Below are positions 47,363 through 60,083 of a stretch of DNA of 64,000 nt, piece by piece. The stretch's first letter is position 1; each line of letters starts with the position of its first letter. The notes beneath the pieces are model-generated. The model saw only the letters and a list, made by a program, of their open reading frames with translations, did not search any database and was not told where the DNA came from. A program made the position numbers and the translations under genes. This stretch comes from Notospermus geniculatus (taxonomy: Eukaryota; Nemertea; Pilidiophora; Heteronemertea; Lineidae): the NCBI GenBank assembly GCA_002633025.1, contig NMRB01000031.1:240228-304227 (forward strand), written 5' to 3'.

Positions 47363-50062
47363 TTTTAGGAGTAGACCTCTGGTTCAACATCAAAATGAAA
47401 GAACCAAACTCTCTACCTGATTGCTCTGTTGGCCTCCTGGTTTTCCTCTGCAAGGCGTTGCAAAGCCGCCATGACCCACATACTGTCATAACCATCTCTC
47501 CGATGATGGTGAAACATTGGTGGAGTTTTTTAATACAATCGGAGCTAATATAAAAGTCGATTTCTACAGGCCGATGAATGAACAAACCAAAGGTTTTACC
47601 GAGACCTATTGTTTAAAATGTTTCCCACATGAATGAACGATTTGTTGCCAAAGCACTTCAGATCAGTTTCACTGTTTTGAGATGAACAACAATAGATGAA
47701 GTGATATTACTGTTTTTCCAATAAAAGCCGGGGATGTACCGGTAGGTAGATAGAAGCTTTGGTGGATTCCTCCAGAAGATAAGTGGTACTCCACGTTTTG
47801 CCTTCATGAGCTCAACACCAAACAATATGCACAGCAACAACTCAAACTACACTTTAGGGGACTGCAGCCATTTGCCAACAACATTCTACTTCAGAATGCC
47901 AAGGCAGCAGTAGAGACAATACAGACAGTAGGAACAAGGTGGACGAATTCTTCAGTTTTAGTTTAGTTGAAGCTTGGAGGAATTTCCACCAAGGTCGAAG
48001 TATGACCAGGCTTGAAATCGGCAATACGGAAAACCTACAGCATCCTGTTTTTACTTCCAGAAAGATAATCTCCCATTGCAGAAAAACCGTGTCTACAGAA
48101 ATCTGTGGAATGAAAATCGGTGATCTCACTGTTGGGATTGATCTCCACAACAAACAAAACCAAGAAACTCCGATTTTTAGTTTTTCACACGTCCTGGTCT
48201 TTTCGCCGACAACGTCTGCTCCAAACTGTGATGGTGGTGTGTCGTACACAACGCCTCATCCCTGCAGCATCAAAAACATTCTATTCCATGCATATTCATG
48301 AAGCACGACAATCTATAATTGTGGCACTTGAGAAAGAAAACACGAGGATTCTTAATATTAGTTTCTAAAACTTGCAGCGTGAGGCTCCAGATGGAGGCCC
48401 CATGTCGTATTGAAGAAGACATTTTGTTGACATTTTTCGGTATTCAAGTTGTGAGGGAAACATATGATAGTACTTTCTTACCAAAGTAGGTCACACGAAG
48501 CCATCCAACTTGACAGTTTAATTGGGAATTCGGAGGGCTGCCAACTCAAAGACGGCACGGACCATCATAGCACAGGAAGTGAAGCCGCAATCTTGTCTAA
48601 GAAGGGATGACATTGTGGGTTATTGATGCCAAGAAAAACCTAAACTCTAAACACAAAATACTTCTAACGCCACAAGGAGTAGAGTAGCATATACTCAAGT
48701 CATGTCATGTACTAGAGTGATTGCCAATTTGACCCGAGGAACATTGGACATCATAAAACTGGATGCATATAGACCAGCCTGAATGCAGAATGATCAAATC
48801 GATGTTTGCAACACATCGAAACATGATACCCAAATATCAACAGCAAGATACTTTTGATGTGTCAACGCCGGAAGTTGTTGTGGACTTGGATTTTTTCCCC
48901 GCAAATTCAACTACGATAACGAAAGTACCCCAGTAGAATGGAAGCCACACTCTTCAGAATTTCATCACGCGCACACAATGCACTCTACTCGTGAATCAAT
49001 ATCTCAAACAGGAATTTAATTTTCTACTTTCCGAAGTCAAACATATGGCAAGCAAATGCTCATCACCATATTTGAGTGTTTGTTTCTTGTATTTTTAAAG
49101 GCATATGTTTTGTATAGCTCTTTTTACATTAGCTCGGTTGAAGCGTGCAGAGCTCGACCTGGACCGAGCCCGCATTGAATTCAAGCGCAAGCGTACACAG
49201 TCTTCCCAAATTAACCTGATCCAATATATGAATTTATTCACCACTCTTAAATCCAATCACTCCAAATGTGCAGCACTGTTTAGGTACTCCAATTATTTGA
49301 TGCACTCAGCATAAACCGCATTGAATTTTTTATTCATTTTTCAGAGCCAAGTGCTGAAATCAATAAAACTATGGAGAAATGAGGCTCCATCTTTGAAGAG
49401 CTCATATTCTATGCGAGCAGAGTAACGTGATGGGAGCATGAAGGCCGGGTGTCTGGTGATTTCATACAAAGAAGTACCCAATTGGTGCCAAAATTTACAC
49501 ATCAATTTTGTTGGAAAATGAAACACATAAAACAATGCACTTTGGGAGAAAGCTGTATTTCACTTTCATACTGGTGATATGAAATGAAGGTACAGTGGAG
49601 GCAAGCACTGAAGTTGCACCATACCACGATGAGTTTTGGCAGCAGGTTTTTCCCGATTTATTGCCAAAGAATTCAGTACCCAGAACCATTTTTGTTGACA
49701 TTCACAGAATTGTGCTCAAAATATCATTATTTGTTGAAGGATTGAACATTACCTCTTGACTGTTTCACTCACTAGTGAACGTTTCCAAGAATCAAAGTCA
49801 ACATCCATGACTCCTTCGCTATTATCCGATTGTCACGACAAGGAAAACATTTTGGGTTTACCCTTCCCACTAATGATCATCCAACCCACCCAAAATAAAT
49901 CAGCACATGGATAGAAAATAGGCTGTGACACAATAACACAAGGAAGACCAGATAAACACGTCACAAAAATATTCCACACAATAGAGAGACACTTCTTAAC
50001 AGGGATAACCTGATGAGTGAAGGACAGTGTCCTTATTTGAGAGGTATCGGAATATTGGACCT

Positions 50063-50198
50063 GGGCCCAGTTGCACAAAGAATCTTAAGTCTAAGAAAAA
50101 ACTTAAGTCTGAAATGAAGCCATCTGATTTGCTGAAACCTGGTCACATGATGACTTAAGTCAAACTTTAGACTTAAGATTCTTTGTGAAACTGGGCCC
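50063..50198. mobile_element. TIR MITE family B, copy 1 (136 bp)
   Basis: The ends gggcccagttgcacaaagaa and ttctttgtgaaactgggccc are inverted repeats of about 33 bp including cttaagtctaa. An internal cttaagtc pair gives a second palindrome. The flanking trinucleotide ctg is present on both sides. No coding capacity. Confidence 0.88.
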
Positions 50199-50629
50199 TG
50201 AAGTTCTCTGGAAGTGAACACAATTGGGACTGATGAGTCCTTAGGGATGGATATCCACCTCACAGAGGTGTCTGATTAGAAGGGTGTACAATTCAACCAA
50301 GCCATCCATGGATCGATAGAGTCACATACAATAGATCAGCAGTGAGGTTATTGAAACTTCTTTTCTGTCATGCTTGTGCGGGTCCATCGAATGTCACGTG
50401 ACTTCGATAAGATCAATAGCAATGTTTGATATCAAAAAGCGTGTTGTAAACAAATCCATACTGCACAAACACGGCCGATTTATAAATAGAACCTCTCACA
50501 ATCACATTTCAGACCTGTGATTATCGGATTATTTTTTAAAGGGTATTATACAACCACACATTTTCCACTGACGCCGACATCTGAGTTGACCAACATACCA
50601 ACTGAGTAAATAAAACAGCCAGGCTCAAA

Positions 50630-51075
50630 TTCACAATACCCAGGTATACATGAATTTGCCTGAATTTTGGAGAGAGAATCTGGTTCAGGTTCACTTCTTG
50701 AGCAGAAAATGGACTGATTTGCCCTTGAAATCGCTCTGGCCTGGTCTCCTGCAACATTCTGTATCCCTGAGTGCTCCCATGATAAGTCCTTGCACTCATA
50801 TAAGATTTATAACCTGAATTTCAGAGAGAGAATCTGGTTCCCAGGTTCACTTCTTGTAGCTTGAGCAGAAAACTGACTGGGGCCGGTTGCACAAAGAATC
50901 TTAAGTCTAAGAAAAAACTTAAGTCTGAAATGAAGTCATCTGATTTGCTGAAACCTGGTCACATGATGACTTAAGTCAAACTTTAGACTTAAGATTCTTT
51001 GTGAAACTGGGCCCTGATTTGTCCTTGAAATTGCTCTGGCCAGGTCTCCTAAGTCCTTGCACTCACTGTGTACTA
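50630..51075. repeat. Local ~180-bp tandem duplication split by MITE B copy 2
   Basis: First copy is about 50645-50790 and second copy is 50815-51070 including the MITE. Shared blocks include gagagaatctggttc, aggttcacttcttg, gagcagaaaa, tgctctggcc, ggtctcct and agtccttgcactca. Confidence 0.75.
50879..51014. mobile_element. TIR MITE family B, copy 2, with paralogous empty site
   Basis: Almost identical to 50063-50198. It interrupts a locally duplicated sequence: the uninterrupted partner near 50706 reads aaaatggactgatttgccc, whereas here aaaactgactgg is followed by the element and then ctgatttgtcc. That gives a 3-bp duplication CTG and the exact insertion point. Confidence 0.88.
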
Positions 51076-51109
51076 GGACAGTCCAGAGTACTTGAGAGGT
51101 TTGTTCAGT

Positions 51110-51295
51110 CTGAGGGTGCCATCCATCAGGCTCCAGTCACCAGATGGATCTACGACTTGGCCATTCTGAGATCGAAGGGGAAGTTCAATATTCCGGGTCC
51201 AAGGCTGTGGAGTGCTCTCCCGCCAGCTTCAAGGTGTGTGCTCCCAGATGTCCTTCAAACCGCACCGATATTTTGTGTCTCTAGTTTCGGATTCT
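51110..51295 (+). mobile_element. Possible non-LTR retrotransposon ORF2 C-terminal fragment
   Basis: The + frame contains RSKGKFNIPGPRLWSALPPA, which resembles the conserved segment after the reverse transcriptase of CR1/Jockey-type LINEs (F.v.GP.LWN.LP). No RT catalytic motif is present nearby, so if real it is a short dead remnant. Confidence 0.4.
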
Positions 51296-51611
51296 AATGG
51301 TCTCCAGTTGACGAGTTGTCGATCATACTATCATTGACTTCGCCACACGATAACAAAACAAAGAAACGAGAGACACAAGACTCATCAACTCTATGTAGCG
51401 TCATCAATACGAATATGACCCAATTAATTGATCTTGAGTGTCGATCACCTAAAGTGACCGTGGTCCATTATGGCATCGTCTCAGATCAATATCCCGACAG
51501 GTTGATGTATGTTATCATGCACTTGCTTAACCATCTCATTCTCAGTCAAGTGCGATCTTGGAAAGCAATAGATGCAGTGATGATGAGGCTGGAAAGATAA
51601 GGCATACTTTT

Positions 51612-51742
51612 CAATGGCTGGTATTCATAAAAGTTGGCAAATCCTTCACTTACGATTTCCACAGCAATGTCCAATGTAAATATACTGCAAAACTTGAAGT
51701 AAAGGCATTTGCTACCTTCTACATGTATGAATACCAGCCAAT
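51612..51742. mobile_element. Inverted-repeat MITE, ~131 bp
   Basis: The ends caatggctggtattcataaa and the complement of tatgaataccagccaatg are about 18-bp perfect inverted repeats. Weaker matches continue inward (ggcaaatccttcac / aaggcatttgctacc). TSD unclear. Confidence 0.75.
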
Positions 51743-52304
51743 GTCATAGACGAAGACCCATCCCAAATTTTAAGACAGTCAAACAAACCCAATAGTTGTC
51801 TATTAAAAGGAATTCAAAGGAAAGTACCTTAACAAGGAAGCCAAGTGCATATACTAGACAACTTGGCACATGTGCAATGTACCGGCAGATCAACAGGAAA
51901 TCTTGCTAGTCCGAGCGCCGACCACATTCCCGACTATGAAAAGCAAACCTTCACCGTCAGCAATGTTCAGGGCTTCACAGAGCGTGATGCAACCTAATCG
52001 ACATCTTTTTGAAGTTCAACCTGGAGATACGTCCTTTTCAAGGCATTTATCACTCTTCCCTTCAAGTAGCCACGGCAATAAACAAGAGTGAGGGCCAGCA
52101 AAAGGATCAAAGGAAGAATAGGTCTCTTGCCCATCCAGCGTGTGGAGTTAGTCTTTCGACCAATAAATAAGTGATGATAAGAGTTCTGATGAACACAAAT
52201 TTTCCCAATTTCATGCTCTCTTCGGTAAGGTTTGCCCCTGAGGTAGATAGGACGAGTGAGATACATGTATAAAGACGCTTATAAGGCTTAGGGTATTGAG
52301 TATA

Positions 52305-52924
52305 CAGTGGAACCCCGGTAACACGACCACCCACGGGACAGACCCAAAGTGGTCGCGTTAGCGGGGTGGTCGCCTTACCGAAATCGGCCCGATGAGTGCC
52401 GATCCAGACCGAAGTAAACTGAGTGTCATATTTTCTTTTTTATCCATATTTCGTTTAATAAACCAGACTAGACCATCTCCAGCCTGGCCTGATACTAGTA
52501 AGCAGATAGCCCACTGACACTGTGACGACTAGGATGGACGACTGGCAGGTGTGGAAATGGTGAATTCTGTGTAAATATTGCACCCGTCTCATGCTTAGGC
52601 CTGCCTTTTATGATCGCTGACCCCAACCGTCATGCGCATGGCTTATGTCATGTGTTAATTGGTCCTGTTTGGTACACACACACTGCTGACTTGCCTTTGT
52701 TTGACAATCAGACCACTAATTAGGTTGCGGGTGGTCGTGTTACCGAGGTGCTAATTGCCACTTGGGACAGCCAAAGCTGTGGTCGCGGTCTGGATAGCGG
52801 GGTGGTCGCGTTAGTGAAACTCCCCAAAGGGAAATAAAGAGAAAAACAATCGGGACAATTGAAAACTGGTCGTCTTTCCGGGGTGGTCGCGTTATAGGGG
52901 TGGTCGTCGACCGGGGTTCCACTG
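52305..52924. mobile_element. pogo/Tigger-like non-autonomous element, 620 bp, TA target
   Basis: Begins TA + cagtggaaccccggtaacac and ends ggtcgtcgaccggggttcca then ctg + TA. TIRs are about 17 bp, with sub-terminal ggtggtcgcgtta motifs repeated in both halves. The cagtgraaccyc terminus and TA TSD are typical of pogo/Tigger DNA transposons. No transposase is seen. Confidence 0.8.
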
Positions 52925-53408
52925 TACTCGCTATTCATTCTGTCAAAAATTCAATTTGACTCTCAAACTGTTTCAGATGACACATTTGGGTTTAATTCTA
53001 ACTGCTAACTATATCTGTAATTGATTTAAAATCAACCTAAGGCAAGCTTCTATTACATCTGTCATTAAAAATTGAATACTTTACTCCAAATTTATCACCG
53101 CTAGTTTAATGAAGGATCTATTACAGTGTCAGTATCAAATTTAGATTGATCTGATGGCAGGCAGTTTATGTTTGGGTTATTTTTGCAAATGTGACAGTAA
53201 TGGAAAGAGACACGATAGTGTCATCATCAGGGACTAATCATTGGGGCAGATCTTATTAATTGAAGTCCCACAATTACTGGATTCTCATTGAGAAAGTGAC
53301 AGCAATAGACGGTCCATCCTGAGAATCTCAGGTCATTTACGGTCGTACCGACCCTGAACAAAGCGCGGGAAGGGGAGCCGAATGTGAAGACCCTGGGTGC
53401 GAGGATGT

Positions 53409-53697
53409 AGATGGTCTAAAAGTTAAAGTTAAAGTTTTGGGTTTATAGTCTGATATCAACTACGGTAGAGGTTCTCATCCGACTTGACACTTTAACCTTT
53501 CAGTAGAACTCAGATGAGCTGCTCACTCAGCGCTACAATCAAGCATTTCCTTGGAACCGGTACCCATTTATACACCTGGGTGGAGAGAGGCCAGTGAGGA
53601 AAAGAGACTTGCCCAAAGTCTCAAGCCCAGTGGGATTCGAACCCGGGACCCTCTGACTGCTAGTCGGAGGCCCGAAGCACTACACCACCGGGCTCCG
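53409..53697 (-). mobile_element. tRNA-derived SINE, ~285 bp, nearly full length
   Basis: On the - strand the head reads gagcccggtggtgtagtgct (A box region), then gtcccgggttcgaatcccac (B box). The body contains gactttgggcaagtctctt and tgtataaatgggtaccggtt, and the tail is an aactttaacttt-type simple repeat. The body string is like the conserved core of several animal tRNA-SINE families. It is not a functional tRNA gene, since no 3' acceptor arm pairs. Confidence 0.8.
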
Positions 53698-56600
53698 CAG
53701 GATTGGCAACCTGGGATTGGCAACAGCAATAGCTGTGTGGTTTCCTGAAAGGTTAATGAAGCTCAGTCCATTGGATTAACACCCCTATGGCCCCATCACT
53801 GGCAATTTTTCACTTGGAAAATCCTCTTACCCAGTCTTGTAGCAGCTACAGACCAAACCGCAGCATGAGCGGCGGAAACCAGACCCAACATTTTCTCTCA
53901 ACCACCCCGATTCACCTCATTGCGACATGGTTGTTTTGTTGTCAACAGCACGCAGTCAGCGTGCGTGTAAAAATAACCTGTTGGATTTGAGAATGCCATT
54001 AGTTTCCATGGAAACGTATACAGTTTATCACCTAAGGATTTGCTGCACAACAAGTAAGAGACCCTCATTACCGTCCCCCCTGGGTATAATCAAAAGAAAT
54101 TTGGGGGTAGTCACGGTGACTTCTACATTTATGGTAAAAATCTGATGTGTCATGTTTGTGTGGCAAGACGGTTGCCATGTCAGAGAATGACAAATCATTT
54201 TTTTGCTGGCTGTCTTCCATAAGTTAGTTGGTTGTCCACATCAAATGATGATTATCCATAGGCCTACCCTAGATGTTAGAATAGATCAGTAATTCATGCT
54301 TAGGGCGGGCTCTGAGGGCAGTTGCCCACTGGACAACTGACTGGAACAAATGACTTCAAGCCCATTTGGGAAAATCAGCTGGGCCGGGCAGCCAGACAAC
54401 TGATTTGTTGCTTAACTGCATGTGGATCTATGCAAACTGCCAATGTAACATATCATGTGGGATACCTGTATAAACTTGAGGGAGAGGGGGAATCAAAGCG
54501 CACTGAAACTCTAATTTGTCCCAGAAATGAGAGGGTGAATACAGGCAACTACCGATTTTCATTCAACAGCACGAAAATCATTCTGGTTGGCAAGAGGCAA
54601 CATTTTCTGACTTGGAGATAAAAGTCAACAACCTGAAAATATCAAATCAAGACATGAAAATCTTCCAAATCATGAATTCAGATCGTGAATTGCACAACTT
54701 GAAAAAAAAACATGATCGCCTAGGAAACATCATTGGGATTGGATTGAATGGGATTTAGAAAGTAAAGTAATTGATTTGTGTAATGTGAATATGGACACAT
54801 TATGCTCGGATGTCATGCTATAAAATGCTTTACACATGAAGTAATAGAGGACCGTGGGGAGAGGGTTCATCCTGGCTATATTGACTACCCACGCTACAGT
54901 CCGTGTACTCACTTTTTTTTCATCAAGTATACTGTCGATGTAATGAGTTTCCCAGCCCACATTGACAGAATGATGATTTTGATATTTTTCACTCAACCCG
55001 TCCCATACCATATCGTAGAATTTCTTGCACAAATATCGAGCTATTGTTTTAAGACTTGGACTACACCCACCAGAGTAGAATAAATAGCACAATATTGACA
55101 GGCGGTCTACAAAACTATGACAGACTATCACGACCAATGCAGGTATGGCCGTGTGATAACAGGTACACTTTATTGATCAATGATTTTATGCTGGGTTGCA
55201 CGTATGAGCTCAGTTTGTTAAATTTGATAGCCTGTATTAATACTGTGTACACACGTAACACAAGTGAAAATAGACATATATTTCCTGGGTCAATTGTGAC
55301 TGCTCGATAGGCCTTTATCTCTCAGGTCAAATATTCTGAGATAGTCTGAAACAAGACACGCCTAACCGATACTCTTGCGACACGCATACAAAAATAAAAG
55401 AAACAGTAATAGGCCTACAATGAAACCAATTTCTGCGTTTGGAAGGAAAGGCATCATTTTGTAATAACGCCCCAAAAATACAGCCCAGAGGCTGTGATTA
55501 ATCTGTTTCGTCGTGCTTATGGGCAAACTGAAACAGAACAGGCAACTAGTCCTTAAAATTGGATTCGAAGAACTTTTCAATGCTTCTGGTCGATGAAATC
55601 CAACATAACAAACCTATTATTGGCATCCATCAATCAGATCGAATGGCTATTCGCGGAATAAAACATGGTGAGCTTCAATTGATCCTATACTCTAGGCTGT
55701 CACTGCAAGATTCATCTTCATGTGAGATTTCTGTTGACGAAACACAAAAAATAATAGAATAGAATCATGAATTCCTGACACATTCACAGTGACCAGGATA
55801 ACAGGAATAAAGACTCACTTTGGATTATTGTAACTCCACGACAACTCCGAACGTTGCTGTGACGTTGACATCATTATGTGTAGCCAAGTCCCTCACAGAA
55901 AATTGCTGTAGCGTAATCTCAGGACCCTAATCTCACGACGAAAACACCATCAAGAATCCACTTTCAAAACCCATGGAATCCAATACAAGAGAAATCTGCC
56001 GCCGTCAATAAAATTCACTTCACAGTGTCAGTGTGAGCCGATGGCACTACTGATGGAGCTCAGCTGAGACACTGACACATAACGTGGACATGATACACGA
56101 TTATCACATGACCTCCTATCAGCCTCGAGCACGATTATTCACCGGTCAGTACGCAAATGCTGGGAATATAGGCAGAAATTTATAGATAATAGATGTAAAT
56201 GCAGTTACCACATTCCGAAAAACACATGGAATCGGCACGTTCGTTGCCGTGGATATCGTTTTCAACTGTCCTGAATTGATTATGTACAACCTCACGTATA
56301 AAGTTGATAACAGGGAATTACGCTCAGTTTGTGTAAGGAATCGCCATGTAATGTGCTATCGAAAAGGAGCGGAAGGTTTCATAGTGACTGAAGCTGACAC
56401 ATACATGTGTATTTATGACGATAGCAAAGGCGAACATGAAACAATTACAGTTTCATTAATTATCCATAGATATGGCATACATGTACATTGATTCTTGCCT
56501 GTTTATCAATATCTACGGTTTATGACAGAGTTGAAACCAGGAATCGTGGAAACGAGCCAAGGGAGGGTTGAGGAAGCCAGACACAAAAGATTCAAAAGCC

Positions 56601-56762
56601 CTGTTTTGGAAACACCTTTTTCACCAAACACGTATTGGGCAAGTATGATATTGGAAAAGTGACAATGATAAATTTTCTTATCTGACAAGATAAGGAAGAC
56701 GCACAAGCACATATCATGTTACGTGTAAACTGTCACATCTCAATCAAACTGGTCACGCAAGA

Positions 56763-56880
56763 GGGCTGCCAGAGTGGCACAATGGAAGATCTGTGCCTGT
56801 CACCTCTGAGGTCCCAGGTTCGATTCCAGTTCACACCTCATGTAGGCCTACATAACACGAGGGCGGCACTGCGACAAACA
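56763..56880 (+). mobile_element. tRNA-derived SINE head
   Basis: gctgccagagtggcacaatg (A box) and gaggtcccaggttcgattcc (B box) are spaced as in a tRNA promoter, followed by a non-tRNA body (cctcatgtaggcc...). Related to the degenerate copy at 40925. Confidence 0.65.
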
Positions 56881-57845
56881 TAACACACATTGCTGGTAGT
56901 GGTTTAATATAGGGTTTGTATGCCTCCTGTCTCCTATTTCCAGGACTTTCCTAGGGCAGGAATGGCAAACTTCCAGGACACTCTGTGGCATACATGTAGA
57001 AAGCACAAAATTTCCATCTGATTCTCACCAGTCTAACTGGCCTGACGGCCATCTAGCCTGGTTTGAATCCATCATGTTTCCCGCTTCTGAGGAGCTCAGA
57101 GCCTCAGCCAATCATCGGTGTGCGAAGGCTAATCAACGTGCCAATCACAATCCGTGTTACAAATGTGTGCAGAAGGAGAAGAGAAAGTGCCGAACGGTGA
57201 GTTGCTGACGAGTTGTGATTGGCTCGGAGGCGGGATCAACTAGGGGCCAGATTCATCTATAATTTATGCATTAACGCAAAAGATGACATGATTCGGACAA
57301 GGCTAAAGACGCAGTCGATGGCCTTGTTTGGCCAAGATGAAAATTTCAAGATACTCTCCCATACCAACTCTCCGCGAAATCGATGTTGGCAGGTGTCAGA
57401 GACCTGGGGGTGGGGATTAAGCACATCTTGACAAAGAAATACTTTTGACAGTTTTTTCTTTATTGAAAGGGACTTGATTTTCCATGACAGTTCCAGGACA
57501 TCTTGGTAATTTCGCTGATTTTCAAGGATTTCCAGGCCTGGATTTTGTAAACTCGAATTCCATGACATTCCAGGTTTTCCAGGATGCGAACAATGTGAAG
57601 AACCTTTGAGTTTGACATGTTTGAACAGGTGGGCAGCCAACACCATCCAGAATAGGATGCTTGATGTAAATATACTTGCTTGTATTCTGCAGTGGAGTTA
57701 GTTTTTCTAGTTTCAGCAGCTGAATTAAGCCTGTTGTTAGCATTTTTTTTATTCCTAATACCTATAAATGGGGTTTAAACGGGTGTTCATATTTTAAATG
57801 CATTCAGCTAGGAAATCGGTGGCTTATGACTGAAATCACCCTTAA

Positions 57846-58065
57846 AGGACCTCTAGAGGCAGCTTTTTAGCAGGTATTCATGTGATTACTAACACTGAAT
57901 TGGTGGCATGAGGATCCAACTTAGGCATCATTTTTGAAGTAAAATTTCCTCAACGCGAACATTTAATCCATATTTCATGAGTTCATGCTTACCGGTACTA
58001 GCGCCTCCTGTAGTGTAGTGGCAGTACTGTTAGTAGCCCAATAGCAAGCTGCCTCTAGAGGCCCT
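57846..58065. mobile_element. Kolobok/piggyBac-type MITE, 220 bp, TSD TTAA
   Basis: The ends aggacctctagaggcagctt and the complement of aagctgcctctagaggccct are inverted repeats, flanked by TTAA at 57842-57845 and 58066-58069. A TTAA target with agg/cct ends suggests Kolobok or piggyBac mobilisation. No ORF. Confidence 0.78.
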
Positions 58066-58879
58066 TTAATAGGCCACATTTATAATTTTTAGTAGGCCTA
58101 ATAGAAAAATCCAAAGTGGACAACGGGCTTTAGCAAAGGTGAGAACCAAATCCTCAAAGGAACCCAAATTACTAACTCACATGATGTTATGTTTCATGTC
58201 AGGTAAAATGGCTGTATACTTACAACTCCTCCTCCTCATGAGGTACATGCGACACCACCAACATTTTCATATCGGTACTTTGAAAAAATATCCACAACAA
58301 AATTTGGAACTAGTCGAGTTGAAACCAAATCACTGCTCCAAAACACAGTCGTGTTATATGACGATGTCCCCAAAACTTGTCCTTTCTGGCAATAGCACTC
58401 ACTTATTTACCTCTGTTTAGACCTACATGTACTTCTAATAATTTTCTTTCGCTATACAAAGTGACCATTCAGCTGTGGCCAACCAGAATAACTTGACGTC
58501 ACACGATCCAGATGACTTATTACCAGTGACTAGGCCTTGGTGTCCCAGGTAAACTTCCTTGATGGCATAGGGACTATCAGACATAGATGAGGAAATTTGG
58601 TATTTATAGACAGGGCCCGTACTAAATAATAGTCCTATTTGATGACTAAGCGACAGTTATAATAGTTCAAGTGGCACACACAGTATTATGAACAACATTT
58701 TGATAATTGCTAGGAAACTAAGGACTATGAGGAAAACAAGAGGTTTACTCTCTATTTTTAAGTAGAAAATTTGAATCAAGAGCTCTGCAATGCCAATACC
58801 CCACAACAATCGCAAAAGACAATAGGAAAATTGGTTTAGCAGCAGGGGAACTGGAATGCCCAGACACATTTGCTGTCAA

Positions 58880-58990
58880 AGAGAATTTCTCTGCCTTTGT
58901 CATGATCCATGAATGAGTCCAACTTGGGATCGAACCCGGAACGGACCTCACATTCAATCGACAGCTCTCCCTACTCTGCTGACAATTAGT
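58880..58990 (-). mobile_element. tRNA-derived SINE head
   Basis: On the - strand agagtagggagagctgtcga is followed by aggtccgttccgggttcgat then ccc, a clear B box with an A-box-like segment upstream. The following body is undefined. Confidence 0.55.
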
Positions 58991-60013
58991 GAGATTCCCA
59001 TTTATTTTCATTGGCTGTTGACATGAGCATATTATAACCACTTTTCTGTCTTTCCACTTGTAAGTTTCAGCAAACATGCCTAAAACCTGTTGATGATGGC
59101 TGCTAGCCTTGTTTTCCAACAGGAGAAATCCATTAAATGAATGATTTCCTGTGGGTATGGTAAGATGTCCGATGAAAAACAAGCATTTGTGCCAGCAGGG
59201 AAACCCTTGAAAAGATGAATCTGCAAGGAATGATTTTCTTTTGGAATAGCTACCGGTAGCATTTAGGATGGTTTTCTTTTGGAGTATAGCTATCACGTGA
59301 TTATTGGAAATAACAAGTTGAGATGTGTGGAATTCTGGCCAAGAGACATGGCACATAATGCAAATACCTTGGAGGATATAAATGTACATGCAAGTGCTGA
59401 CAAGATCGAACAAGAGCAATGTGAAGCATTGCATATGCCCCTGCACGTCAATTGTCCCTGGGCAGCCATATTGGGAATACATAATACGATGCAGGAAACA
59501 AAAGTGAAGATTCACAGCAACATTGGATGGACCATGTCGTCAGGAATCTTCAAGGAGCAACCTGATCACAAAATGGTTCAAGATACTGCACATCCATGCC
59601 GGAGCCTGAAAAATCCAGATTTGAAAATCAATGGTGGCTGTGGCGGCCATATTGGATAAGCAGCAGTGGTGTGACCAATCGAAAGGAACCTTCCTCTAGT
59701 CAATTTTGTAACTACTTACCGCCAAGAAATGGTTGTAATATTCTTATGTCTTACAGCTGGAAAATATTGTCGTAATGTGAATTGAAATATTTATGTCTCG
59801 TAAACCTGCTGGGACATTCATTACTGACTAAATTGGAAAGTAGCACTGATGACAGTCACTGGAGCCAACGAAATTAACTGACGATTATGTTATTGGCAAT
59901 TTCCCACACGTCAACTCGATATCCGGAAGAACAGGTGGATAGTGTTTTTGTCATCATTCGAAATGTGAAGCCTAGACTGTGGGGTGTCCCTCTCAATCAC
60001 ATAATATACTTAC

Positions 60014-60083
60014 GATGGATGACCCAATATGTGGAAGGAGGAGCTGTTCTCAGACACCTATGGTCTGATTGGAAGGGCAAAGC
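60014..60083 (-). other. Candidate non-coding 5' exon, possibly of TUB
   Basis: On the - strand, a long pyrimidine tract with tctcttttcag (ending at 60084) and a consensus donor gtaagt bound a 70-nt segment. It contains no ATG, and splicing to the acceptor before 45548 would not start translation out of frame. That fits a 5' UTR exon of TUB, whose first coding exon begins with an acceptor. One frame is open across it, so a coding exon of some other gene is not excluded. Confidence 0.35.

Larger units (their letters stand above)
45849..60013. other. No supported coding exon; TUB 5' intron or flank
   Basis: Apart from the listed repeats I recognise no protein domain on either strand. The longest open frame (58745-59515, -) overlaps a SINE and shows no domain. 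Composition is AT-rich with CpG-poor stretches. Confidence 0.45.

Noticed and set aside
47064-47585. Frames of about 118 codons on both strands
   Set aside because: They run through 77 undetermined bases and carry no domain.
47854-48301. Overlapping + and - frames of 120-131 codons
   Set aside because: No recognisable family and no splice evidence; opposite frames are equally open, as expected by chance.
56763-56840. Functional tRNA gene
   Set aside because: A and B boxes are present but acceptor and anticodon stems do not pair; it is the head of a SINE. The same holds at 53640-53697 and 58917-58990.
58745-59515. 256-codon open frame on the - strand, the longest in the window
   Set aside because: No domain, no splice context and low-complexity composition; it overlaps a tRNA-SINE head at about 58.9 kb. 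Probably chance.
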